From Gammaproteobacteria bacterium (GTDB taxonomy: Bacteria > Pseudomonadota > Gammaproteobacteria > Pseudomonadales > Azotimanducaceae): 64,000 nt of DNA. Position numbers and translations under genes: made by a program. The DNA is taken from assembly GCA_026706935.1 (NCBI GenBank), contig JAPOXV010000004.1:1-64000 (forward strand), written 5' to 3'. The notes under the pieces were generated by a model. The model was given only the letters and a program-made list of their open reading frames with translations. It was not told the DNA's origin and did not search any database. Positions 35,854 to 43,989 of the stretch are shown here, in pieces; position 1 is the stretch's first letter, and every line of letters begins with the position of its first letter.

Positions 35854-38310
35854 ATGACTAACGTCCGCTCGTATTTCGTACGCAAAGTTTGGCTGTGCAG
35901 CCTGATCACCTGCGTCGTGTTGCTTTTCGGTTCGATACGCGCGTTCGAAGACGAAATAGAGCCGTTACTCACTGCGACGTGTCTCGCATGCCATAGTAAT
36001 GAAGCACTAAGCATGCTGGATTTCACGAAACTGGATCACAATCTCGCTGACCCGGCAGTATTTCGTAAATGGGAACGGGTGTTCGATCGCGTCGAACGCG
36101 GCGAAATGCCGCCAGCACCGATGCCTAAGCCGGACGCGACGGTACTCGAACCAGCGATGGCCGCGCTCAAACACGCGCTGATCGAAGCTAATCTTGAACG
36201 TCGTGGACCTCGTCGTACGTCGTTACGTCGACTTACACGATTAGAGTACCAGTACACGATCGAAGACTTGCTCTATATCGACCCCGACGCAGCAAGAGAT
36301 GTCGTGGTTGTGTTACCGGCAGAAGCGGATTCTGGCGGAATTGATACCGTCGCTACGAACCAAGGTATCTCACCGTTACACGTGCGGGGATATATGGCCG
36401 CAGCTCAAGACGCTCTTGACGTTGCGTTGCAGGTCGGACCGCGACCTAATACGGGCATGTTCGTTACGAATTACGCTAAATCGAACTACCTACGATTCAT
36501 GTCCAACGCTGAGATTCTCGGCGGCGGTATTACGAAGGTTCTTGACGACGCGATCGTCGGTTATTTCGATGGCGGGTCGACATACATGTTTCATAGCGGA
36601 ACAGAAGGTTACGCCGTACCAATGCCCGGTAGGTACAACGTTCGAATCGAAGCCTACCCGCATCGAAACCTGAAACCAGTCACGTTCACCGTCGAATCAG
36701 GACCTACCGCTTCCGGAGCGACCGCCGTGCTCTCAAACATGCTCGGCGTCTACGATTTAGTCGATCCTGATGGACGCCAAGTCGAACTAACGACATACCT
36801 AAGACCAGGGGATGTCGTAACTCCCGTACCGTATGTGTCGATCCCAGCGTGGGTTTACCAGTATTACCAGCCAGACAAGAAAATTCAGGAATACGAAGGC
36901 GAAGGAATCGCTTTTAAGACCTTAGCGATACAAGGGCCGTTGTTCGAACAATGGCCTCCGAGAAGTACACGGGAGTTGCTTGTTGGCATCGAGTTCGAGA
37001 ACGGAGAACCTGTTCTATCCAAATCGCCTAGGGAGCATGTTCGCGACATCGTCGCCGTGTTTGCTCCGAGAGCATTCCGACGGTCGTTGTCGGATCAAAC
37101 GATCGATCGATACGCTGCCTTGGCTGATCCCGCACTCGATGATGGGCGTGATTTTCTTAGCGCTGTTCGCGTACCGCTGACTGCAATTCTGACTGCACCA
37201 GCTTTTCTTTTCCAATCAGGCGATGACGAGTACTTGGACGATTTCGCCCTCGCATCTCGGTTGTCCTACTTCCTCTGGCGGAGCATGCCAGACGACCAAC
37301 TACTGAACCTCGCCGCCGCAGATGGGTTGTCGCACCCGACCGCGCTCAAGTCAGAAATCGAACGTATGCTCGACGACCCGAAAAGTCAACGGTTTATTAG
37401 GGATTTTGCGGGACATGCATTTCGACTCTACGAACTGCATGCTACGAATCCCGATCCACGACTGTATCCTGAGTACGACGCAAGACTCGCACGGGCGATG
37501 TCTGAGGAGACTGAACTGTTCTTGGCGGAGCTCATCGATGCTGATCACGGAATCCGTAATCTGATCAAGGCAGATTTCACATTCTTGAATCGGCGACTAG
37601 CAGAACACTATGGCATCGCAAACATCGAAGGACAATTCATGCGAAAGATCGCTCTACCAAGTGATCACGTTCGAGGCGGGCTGCTTTCACAAGCTTCCAT
37701 CCACAAAATCACCGCTAACGGGACAACCACGTCGCCTGTTCCCCGCGGTAACTTTGTGCTGACTAATGTCCTCGGCCAACCAGCTCCGCCGCCGCCACCA
37801 GGCGTTGCAGGTTTGGAACCCGACACACGAGGAACAACCACGATTCGTGAACAACTCGATGCACATCGTTCCAACACCGTGTGTGCGAGCTGTCATTTGA
37901 GCATCGACCCGCCAGGATTCGCAATGGAGTCTTTTAATCCAATCGGCGGTTTCCGCGCCTTCTATCGATCGACGGGTAATCCTGTGACATCGGAAAGCGA
38001 TACGTTCGAAGGGCAAACATATCCTGGGCCGTATCGGATGGGTATGGAAGTCGATGCGAGCGGCGTAACGCCGGAAGGCGACACCTTCTCGGGATTTACG
38101 GAATACCAAGACCTGATGGTTGAGAAAAAACTCGCGTACATCGCACAACATTTCGCATCCCAACTAATCGTTTTGGCAACAGGTGCCGAAGTGCAATTCG
38201 CTGACCGCGATGCGATTAAGAACATCATCGCACAGGTCGAACCCGACGATTACCCCATGCGCGGCATGATCCACGCCGTCGTTCAGAGTGAACTCTTTCG
38301 TAAGCAATGA
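35854..38310 (+). CDS. Secreted DUF1592/DUF1588 c-type cytochrome protein
   Basis: An 818-residue exported protein with the planctomycete-type domain set. After a signal peptide (about 8-27) comes a heme motif CLACH, then DUF1587 (RRLTRLEYQYTIEDLL), a large PA14/DUF1595-like middle, DUF1592 (ASRLSYFLWRSMPDDQLL), DUF1588 with a second heme motif CASCH (PVPRGNFVLTNVLGQP), and DUF1585 (QLIVLATGAEVQF). I chose ATG at 35854; a GTG at 35767 would add 29 atypical residues. It overlaps the DUF1552 gene by ATGA. The pair is thought to act in extracellular/periplasmic oxidation of complex carbon; the substrate is unknown. Confidence 0.85.
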   Translation: MTNVRSYFVRKVWLCSLITCVVLLFGSIRAFEDEIEPLLTATCLACHSNEALSMLDFTKLDHNLADPAVFRKWERVFDRVERGEMPPAPMPKPDATVLEPAMAALKHALIEANLERRGPRRTSLRRLTRLEYQYTIEDLLYIDPDAARDVVVVLPAEADSGGIDTVATNQGISPLHVRGYMAAAQDALDVALQVGPRPNTGMFVTNYAKSNYLRFMSNAEILGGGITKVLDDAIVGYFDGGSTYMFHSGTEGYAVPMPGRYNVRIEAYPHRNLKPVTFTVESGPTASGATAVLSNMLGVYDLVDPDGRQVELTTYLRPGDVVTPVPYVSIPAWVYQYYQPDKKIQEYEGEGIAFKTLAIQGPLFEQWPPRSTRELLVGIEFENGEPVLSKSPREHVRDIVAVFAPRAFRRSLSDQTIDRYAALADPALDDGRDFLSAVRVPLTAILTAPAFLFQSGDDEYLDDFALASRLSYFLWRSMPDDQLLNLAAADGLSHPTALKSEIERMLDDPKSQRFIRDFAGHAFRLYELHATNPDPRLYPEYDARLARAMSEETELFLAELIDADHGIRNLIKADFTFLNRRLAEHYGIANIEGQFMRKIALPSDHVRGGLLSQASIHKITANGTTTSPVPRGNFVLTNVLGQPAPPPPPGVAGLEPDTRGTTTIREQLDAHRSNTVCASCHLSIDPPGFAMESFNPIGGFRAFYRSTGNPVTSESDTFEGQTYPGPYRMGMEVDASGVTPEGDTFSGFTEYQDLMVEKKLAYIAQHFASQLIVLATGAEVQFADRDAIKNIIAQVEPDDYPMRGMIHAVVQSELFRKQ

Positions 38311-39566
38311 AAATGACAAAGCATGTTTTAAATAGACGCCATTTTCTGCGTGCAACGGGCGTGGTTCTTGCATTGCCTATGCTGGAGTCGCTGTCGATTG
38401 CTGGTGCGAAGCGTCACGCCCGAATGGTCAACATTTGCGCTACGCTCGGACTCTACGCGGACTCCTGGTTCCCTAAAACCACCGGTATCGAATACGAACC
38501 GAGCGAGTACTTGAAGCATATTGACGGGTTCCGAGATCGCTATACAGTTTTTTCGGGTTTAGGTCACCAAAACCAAACTGGTCGCCAAGCACACAATTCC
38601 GAAATCACGTGGCTCACCTCGGCAGAGCATCCTGGTCTGGATGGATTCGTGAATACGCTATCGCTCGATCAAGCCGCCGCTGACTTTATTGGCTACGAGA
38701 CACGCTTCCCATCACTAGTGCTCGCCACCAACAATGCGCAAAGCCAATCCTACACTAAGGGCGGCGTCATGGTACCAGCAGAAACGAGCCCGTCCGCACT
38801 GTTTACACGCCTGTTCCTCCAAGGAGATCCCGCGTCTGTCACACGGGAGACCCAACGATTGACGGATGGCGGCAGCATCCTCGACCATCTACAAAGCGAG
38901 ACGGCATCACTCTTATCGCAAGTTGGCAGTTCTGACCGACGAAAGCTTGATGCTTACTACGAAGCATTGAGGTCAGCAGAGAGAGAATTGGTCTCAGTAC
39001 GTGCATGGCACGACCTACCGAAACCAACGGTCACTCAAGAAGCACCGGCCGATGTCGAAGACCGAGCTAATCTAATCGGACGATTTCGAGCGATGTTGAA
39101 ATTGATCCCGCTCATATTGGAAACTGACTCGTCGCGCGTCGTGAGCCTAATGATTCAGGATCACGGTGTCGTACTCAATGGCTTCGATGCCGTGGTTGAC
39201 CAACACAATCTATCCCATCATGGTCAGGATGAATCGAAAATCGCTCATTTACGCCAAGTCGAGAACGTTATCGTCAAAACGTTTGGTGAACTATTGAGCG
39301 ATTTGAGTGAAAGGTATGACGACGGCACTAGTCTGCTCGATTCAACGACCGTGCTATTTGGTAGCAATCTCGGCAACGCCAACTCGCACAGTGCGAAAGA
39401 TCTACCGATTCTAGTCGCGGGTGGTCCTTTATCTCATGGCAAGCACATCGCGTACGAAGGTGAGATCAATGTGCCGCTCTCCAATTTATTCGTAACGTTA
39501 CTCAATTCCATTGGATTGGAAATCGACAGGTTCGGACACAGCACCGAGGCGTTACGCTGGACTTGA
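38307..39566 (+). CDS. DUF1552 protein with twin-arginine signal
   Basis: A 419-residue sulfatase-fold-related DUF1552 protein. Its N-terminus NRRHFLRATGVVLALPMLES has the Tat motif RRHFL and a hydrophobic stretch, so it should leave the cell folded through TatABC, encoded at 16.6-18 kb. Other landmarks: NSEITWLTSAEHPGLDGFVNTLSLDQ, MIQDHGVVLNGF, and the closing VLFGSNLGNANSHSAKDLPILVAGG. It is coupled to the DUF1592 gene by ATGA, the usual partnership of the two families. Confidence 0.87.
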   Translation: MKMTKHVLNRRHFLRATGVVLALPMLESLSIAGAKRHARMVNICATLGLYADSWFPKTTGIEYEPSEYLKHIDGFRDRYTVFSGLGHQNQTGRQAHNSEITWLTSAEHPGLDGFVNTLSLDQAAADFIGYETRFPSLVLATNNAQSQSYTKGGVMVPAETSPSALFTRLFLQGDPASVTRETQRLTDGGSILDHLQSETASLLSQVGSSDRRKLDAYYEALRSAERELVSVRAWHDLPKPTVTQEAPADVEDRANLIGRFRAMLKLIPLILETDSSRVVSLMIQDHGVVLNGFDAVVDQHNLSHHGQDESKIAHLRQVENVIVKTFGELLSDLSERYDDGTSLLDSTTVLFGSNLGNANSHSAKDLPILVAGGPLSHGKHIAYEGEINVPLSNLFVTLLNSIGLEIDRFGHSTEALRWT

Positions 39567-39679
39567 ACAGTGTGCTACTGAATCGAAACGTCAGCTAGCG
39601 GAATCTGGTTTTCACAACGACTGAGTGTGTCGCGGAAAGTCCTATCTCAGACGCATATCCCGTCGTTTGAACCAAATTG

Positions 39680-39712
39680 GTAGAAATGTACGATTGAATC
39701 GAACATTTCTAC
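39680..39712. promoter_or_regulatory. 33-bp near-perfect palindrome between convergent genes
   Basis: GTAGAAATGT (39680-39689) pairs perfectly with ACATTTCTAC (39703-39712). After one A-A mismatch the inner CGAT pairs with ATCG around a TGA loop, giving 14 paired bases. It lies 114 bp after the DUF1552 stop. No U-tract follows on the plus strand, so it may be a factor-assisted terminator, an RNA 3' stabiliser or a protein-binding site. Confidence 0.5.
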
Positions 39713-39808
39713 AGCATCTAACGCTTATTTCTTACAAGCTGAAGGTTCTTTGTGGCCAGCCGAGAGGAACATACGAAAGTGAACTGAAGCAGCTTCGGCT
39801 CCGGGCTC

Positions 39809-39840
39809 AAAAAAGGAAGGCGGCCACCGCCGCCTTCCTT
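39809..39840 (-). terminator. Rho-independent terminator of the aldehyde dehydrogenase gene
   Basis: A perfect 12-bp stem, AAGGAAGGCGGC (39813-39824) with GCCGCCTTCCTT (39829-39840), and a CACC loop. On the minus strand it is followed by a T-run (the A-run at 39809-39814 on the plus strand), and it lies 23 bp after the aldehyde dehydrogenase stop. This is a textbook intrinsic terminator for that gene. Confidence 0.9.
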
Positions 39841-39863
39841 ATTCATGCAATCGAAGGATGAGT

Positions 39864-41282
39864 TTATCCGATAATCGCTTTCGTTTCTAAGAACTCCTCG
39901 AAACCGTAACGACCCCATTCTCGTCCATTACCCGAGTGCTTATAGCCGCCAAAAGGTGCTTGCTGATCGGGTCCAGCACCATTGATATGCACGTTTCCAG
40001 TTCGGATTCGACGCGCCATATTCCGCGCTCGGTCCGGGTCCGCAGAAGAGATGTAACCAGAAAGACCGTAGACCGTGTCGTTCGCGATATCGACAGCGTC
40101 GTCATCACTTTCATATCCAATTAACGAAAGTACAGGACCAAAAATCTCTTCCTGCGCAATCGTCATGTCATTGGTTACATGTGAAAAGACCGTCGGCTTA
40201 ACGTAGTATCCAGCGTTCAGCCCGTCCGGCCGTCCAGTTCCACCGATCTCCAATTTCGCACCTTCATCGATACCCTTTTGAATTAGGTTCTGAATCTTCT
40301 CAAATTGGACGGCTGAAACGACAGGACCGATGGTTGTGTTGGCATCGTTGGGATCGCCTACCTTAACTTGGGCCGCCGCGGTCTTAGCGATCTCTGCCGC
40401 TTCGTCCATTCGGGTTTGTGGTACCAACATTCGAGTGGGTGCATTGCAGCTTTGACCGGAGTTGTTGCACACACCGAAAACATCACGCGATATGGCTTCT
40501 TGAAAATTAGCATCGTCCAAGATAATGTTGGCCGACTTCCCACCAAGCTCTTGTGCGACACGTTTTACAGTCGGCGCTGCATTCTTCGCGACTTCAACAC
40601 CCGCTCGTGTCGAACCCGTGAAAGAAACCATGTCAATCTTGGGGTGTGACGAAAGGGCGACACCTACCGTCGGTCCATCGCCGTTTACCAGATTGAAGAC
40701 CCCTGCGGGTACTCCCGCCTCATCCATTACTTCTGCAAACAGAATCGCGTTGAATGGTGCAACTTCGGAAGGCTTAAGGACCATCGTGCATCCTGCAGCC
40801 AATGCGGGTGCAACTTTACACGCGATCTGATTGATTGGCCAGTTCCACGGTGTGATAAATGCACACACGCCTGCCGGTTCTTTGACGACCTGGGCGCCAC
40901 CTAGTGTCTCTTCGAATTCAAACTCGCGTAGAACTCGGAGCGTCGTCATCAAATGACCTAGACCTGCCGGAGCTTGAGCCGCATTCGCGAGGGACAATGG
41001 GGCTCCCATCTCCTCGCTGATTACTTTTGCGATTTCAGGAATGCGCCCTTTGTAAACGTCGATGATTTTTTCGAACAACCCAACCCGTTCTTCACGACTC
41101 GTCTGAGAGAAGGATTCAAAGGCGTCGAAAGCAGCGTCCACCGCTTTATTGACGTCGTCCTGATTGCCCATCGCAATTGGGCCGATCGGTAATTCGGTAG
41201 AAGGATTGATGACATCGAGCGTCTCTGAGGTCGACGGATCAACCCATTCACCGTTAATGTAAAACTTCGTGCGATTACTCAT
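39864..41282 (-). CDS. NAD(P)-dependent aldehyde dehydrogenase
   Basis: A 472-residue aldehyde dehydrogenase oxidising aldehydes to acids. Seen: ITPWNWPINQIACKVAPALAAGCTMVLKPSEVAP, cofactor loop FTGSTRAGVEV, the catalytic Glu in QELGGKSANIIL and the nucleophile Cys in NNSGQSCNAPTRML. The E/C pair is intact. It is a single-gene transcript ending in a strong terminator. The substrate cannot be read; the surrounding genes hint at breakdown of an aliphatic or steroid-like compound. Confidence 0.93.
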   Translation of the reverse strand: MSNRTKFYINGEWVDPSTSETLDVINPSTELPIGPIAMGNQDDVNKAVDAAFDAFESFSQTSREERVGLFEKIIDVYKGRIPEIAKVISEEMGAPLSLANAAQAPAGLGHLMTTLRVLREFEFEETLGGAQVVKEPAGVCAFITPWNWPINQIACKVAPALAAGCTMVLKPSEVAPFNAILFAEVMDEAGVPAGVFNLVNGDGPTVGVALSSHPKIDMVSFTGSTRAGVEVAKNAAPTVKRVAQELGGKSANIILDDANFQEAISRDVFGVCNNSGQSCNAPTRMLVPQTRMDEAAEIAKTAAAQVKVGDPNDANTTIGPVVSAVQFEKIQNLIQKGIDEGAKLEIGGTGRPDGLNAGYYVKPTVFSHVTNDMTIAQEEIFGPVLSLIGYESDDDAVDIANDTVYGLSGYISSADPDRARNMARRIRTGNVHINGAGPDQQAPFGGYKHSGNGREWGRYGFEEFLETKAIIG

Positions 41283-41378
41283 AAATGTGGTAATTCCTCG
41301 AATTGAGAATTGAACTGGCTCGACAACGCTGCACGAGCGCCGTTTGCACAGGTTTTGGGGGCAGAAATTTTAGTGACG

Positions 41379-43898
41379 CTAGCTGTCGCTTGATTGACCA
41401 AGGTAGTCGCTGCGCATTTGTTCGACCACGTCTTCAAACATCTCTTTGTTCTTCTTATTGAGATGAGCGAGTGCATCATGCGCGGAAATCACCCGCGTGT
41501 TTCGATCGAGACGGCCGCTTGCTAACAGCGGCAAGCTATTCGGCGGAGTCCAAACCGGATCATCAACAATGTGATTAAGTACGTCGCCTAAACCGAGTTC
41601 AACGAAGGTGTTCTTGACTTCGTCCGATACGTTCTGAAGTTTGACATCAATGTCACTTTGGGTCGCGCGCTCGACGATTTGGTGCAACGTCCCGAGCATC
41701 GCGCTATCGAGGTATTCACACGACTTAAACTCAATGACAATAGGACGATGCTCGTCCAGAACGGATGTCGCCGCATCGAAAAACGACTCACCGTACGTCC
41801 AGGTCACGCGACCTGTCAAGTACAAGTACGTGATTTTCTCGGTTTCTGCGTATTCGACCGCCGCTCGTCCATCGGTGCTCTCGACTCTAGCAATAGGAAT
41901 GTCACTCCCTGGACGCGAGCCTGTTCTTACCCAGTTCTGATTCGGCACGGCAGACAACAGGCACAGCGTCACGTCGTCTCGATCAACTAAGTCGACGCTG
42001 CCGGAACCGAGCTCGAATAACTGTTCTAACACTGGTTTATCCGGGTCCGGCTTGCGCAGCACGTCAGCCAATGCGTCTAACGTTGGCGGCTCATCGTCGC
42101 CAACGTCGAAAAGACCATCTGTGTAAACCAGCAGTTGATCGCCGTCCACCAAACAGAAACGATGAACGCCGAAACTCGCCTGCACCGATAAGCCTAAACC
42201 GGGTCCCGTGCGCTCCAGAGTTTTGACATCGCCATTCGCGCGCACCAGGAGTAAAGGCGGGTGTCCTGCACTTGCCATCGTAATTTCTCGGGTACGCGTA
42301 TTAAGGACCAACAACAACGCAGTCACAAATACGCCAGGGGCGGCAAGATCTTCGACGAAATCTCGATTAACACGCGTGAATAAATTGACAGGATCAAGCA
42401 GCTCATTCGCATTAGGCGACTCCAGTCGCAGCTTGAACAGTACCGACAACATTGCCGCGCTAGCGCCGTGACCCGCTGAATCCGCGATCAAAAACGCGAC
42501 GTGCTGATCGTCAATCTGAACAACATCGTATAGATCACCACCCACCGCGGTACCAGGCAGGTACATTGCGGCCAGCGAAAAACCTGGCATTTCGGGAATT
42601 GACTTAGGAAGCAACGACTTTTGAAAAATCTCTGCACGTCGTAGATCTCGCTCCATCAAGTCGTTTTGTGTCTCGACACGTTCGACGACCCGCTGTAAGC
42701 CCGTGTTCGACCTCTCTAACTCCTGGGTACGTTCGCTTACTTCCTGTCGGAGGCTTTGTGTGTAGTTGGAACGCTCCTTCAGTATTGCATTGAATGCCCG
42801 ACTGAGTACACCAAACTCGTCTTGTGATTCCGTAGTAATGTCGAGTTCAACATCGTCCTGTCGAAGCCGTCCAGTCGCTTCGGCCAGATCGTTGATCGGC
42901 AGCAATGAGCGTCGCACAAACAGAATTGCGAAGACGACCGAGATCGTGATGAACAGTATCGCGGTTAACAACAATGTCCAGAACGCCTGTCGCACCGGTA
43001 AATAGATCTCACGCGAATCAACCTGGGAGACAAGACCCCATATCGAATCCTGAATCGCGATCGGTCGATAAGCAGCGACCACCTCCGCACCTCGATGGTC
43101 GATCATGCCATCCAGAAAGCCATATTGTTCAGCGACGGCCAGCTGCATCGCTTCGTCCGTACCGTTCACAAGTTCTGTGGAATCGAGACCGTTCGTTACG
43201 AATAAGTAATGCAATTCGCTATCAGGTCCAACCATTCCTAACCTAACACTCGAGGTTTCGTGACCGGTTTGCAGGACTTCGATAGCGTCCCGTAAGAATT
43301 CGCCTTCGATGTCGGCGACCACGACACCAACGAGCTCCCCATCCGCGTTTTGAACCGGTCCACTGACGTGAGTTACATTGGGATCGTCCATAAGCCGCAA
43401 CAGACTTAGAAAAGGTCCGTTTTGCCCTTCAAGAAACCTCTCGTCAGAAGCCATCGACGTACCGAGCGTTGCCAATTCGGTACTAGCGATCACGTTCCCC
43501 ACCCGAGACAAAACTTGAATATCCAGTACGTCGTTCCAAAATCGCTGTAGTTGGACTAGCAACTCGGCAGTATTCGTCTGGACTTCCTGAGGGGAGATCA
43601 AGTTGTCAACAACGGCACCGAGGTTCTGTTGCAGGACCAATTGGTTGGTAAGCGCATCAATTCTGCCGTGCTGATAGTCAACCGCTGATTGCAGGATTTC
43701 TCGCATAGAGTCGTTTTGCAATTCGAGCCCGACATGCACTTCATCGAGAATCGAACTACGGACGGTACGGTAGTTGATGATCGACATCGATACGATTGTG
43801 ACCAAAATGAGGATCACTACCAGCAAGGAAAGTCGCGCACCAATAGTGCGTAAAAAGGGAATCCTGGCGTTGTTGCTGGTTGCCGTTAACGTAACCAT
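41379..43898 (-). CDS. Membrane receptor with sensor, HAMP, PP2C (RsbU/SpoIIE) and C-terminal STAS-like domain
   Basis: An 839-residue protein. Order: TM1 (about 18-40), a large periplasmic sensor (about 45-300, dCache-like), TM2 (about 305-330), HAMP (RSLLPINDLAEATGRLRQDD), a coiled coil (about 385-425), a SpoIIE-type PP2C phosphatase domain (GDLYDVVQIDDQHVAFLIADSAGHGASAAMLS and LVYTDGLFD), and a STAS-like C-terminus (IEFKSCEYLDSAMLGTLHQIV), which carries the Ser of anti-anti-sigma factors. The phosphatase and its likely substrate domain are fused in one chain. It stands alone, with no anti-sigma kinase gene beside it. Confidence 0.85.
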   Translation of the reverse strand: MVTLTATSNNARIPFLRTIGARLSLLVVILILVTIVSMSIINYRTVRSSILDEVHVGLELQNDSMREILQSAVDYQHGRIDALTNQLVLQQNLGAVVDNLISPQEVQTNTAELLVQLQRFWNDVLDIQVLSRVGNVIASTELATLGTSMASDERFLEGQNGPFLSLLRLMDDPNVTHVSGPVQNADGELVGVVVADIEGEFLRDAIEVLQTGHETSSVRLGMVGPDSELHYLFVTNGLDSTELVNGTDEAMQLAVAEQYGFLDGMIDHRGAEVVAAYRPIAIQDSIWGLVSQVDSREIYLPVRQAFWTLLLTAILFITISVVFAILFVRRSLLPINDLAEATGRLRQDDVELDITTESQDEFGVLSRAFNAILKERSNYTQSLRQEVSERTQELERSNTGLQRVVERVETQNDLMERDLRRAEIFQKSLLPKSIPEMPGFSLAAMYLPGTAVGGDLYDVVQIDDQHVAFLIADSAGHGASAAMLSVLFKLRLESPNANELLDPVNLFTRVNRDFVEDLAAPGVFVTALLLVLNTRTREITMASAGHPPLLLVRANGDVKTLERTGPGLGLSVQASFGVHRFCLVDGDQLLVYTDGLFDVGDDEPPTLDALADVLRKPDPDKPVLEQLFELGSGSVDLVDRDDVTLCLLSAVPNQNWVRTGSRPGSDIPIARVESTDGRAAVEYAETEKITYLYLTGRVTWTYGESFFDAATSVLDEHRPIVIEFKSCEYLDSAMLGTLHQIVERATQSDIDVKLQNVSDEVKNTFVELGLGDVLNHIVDDPVWTPPNSLPLLASGRLDRNTRVISAHDALAHLNKKNKEMFEDVVEQMRSDYLGQSSDS

Positions 43899-43989
43899 CT
43901 ACGTTCTATGGTTGTACGATCAAATCGCCGCAGTTATTTGACCGCTGTCATATAAAAAGTTGCGCGGTGCGCATTAAACGGATTTCAGT

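Larger units (their letters stand above)
39567..39863. other. Intergenic region between the convergent DUF1552 and aldehyde dehydrogenase genes
   Basis: 297 bp between convergent genes. No credible gene is seen. It holds a long palindrome at 39680-39712 and a minus-strand terminator at 39809-39840, described separately. Confidence 0.6.

Noticed and set aside
37687-38163. A 158-residue minus-strand frame inside the DUF1592 gene
   Set aside because: It is antisense to the conserved DUF1588/DUF1585 region and shows no protein-like motif.
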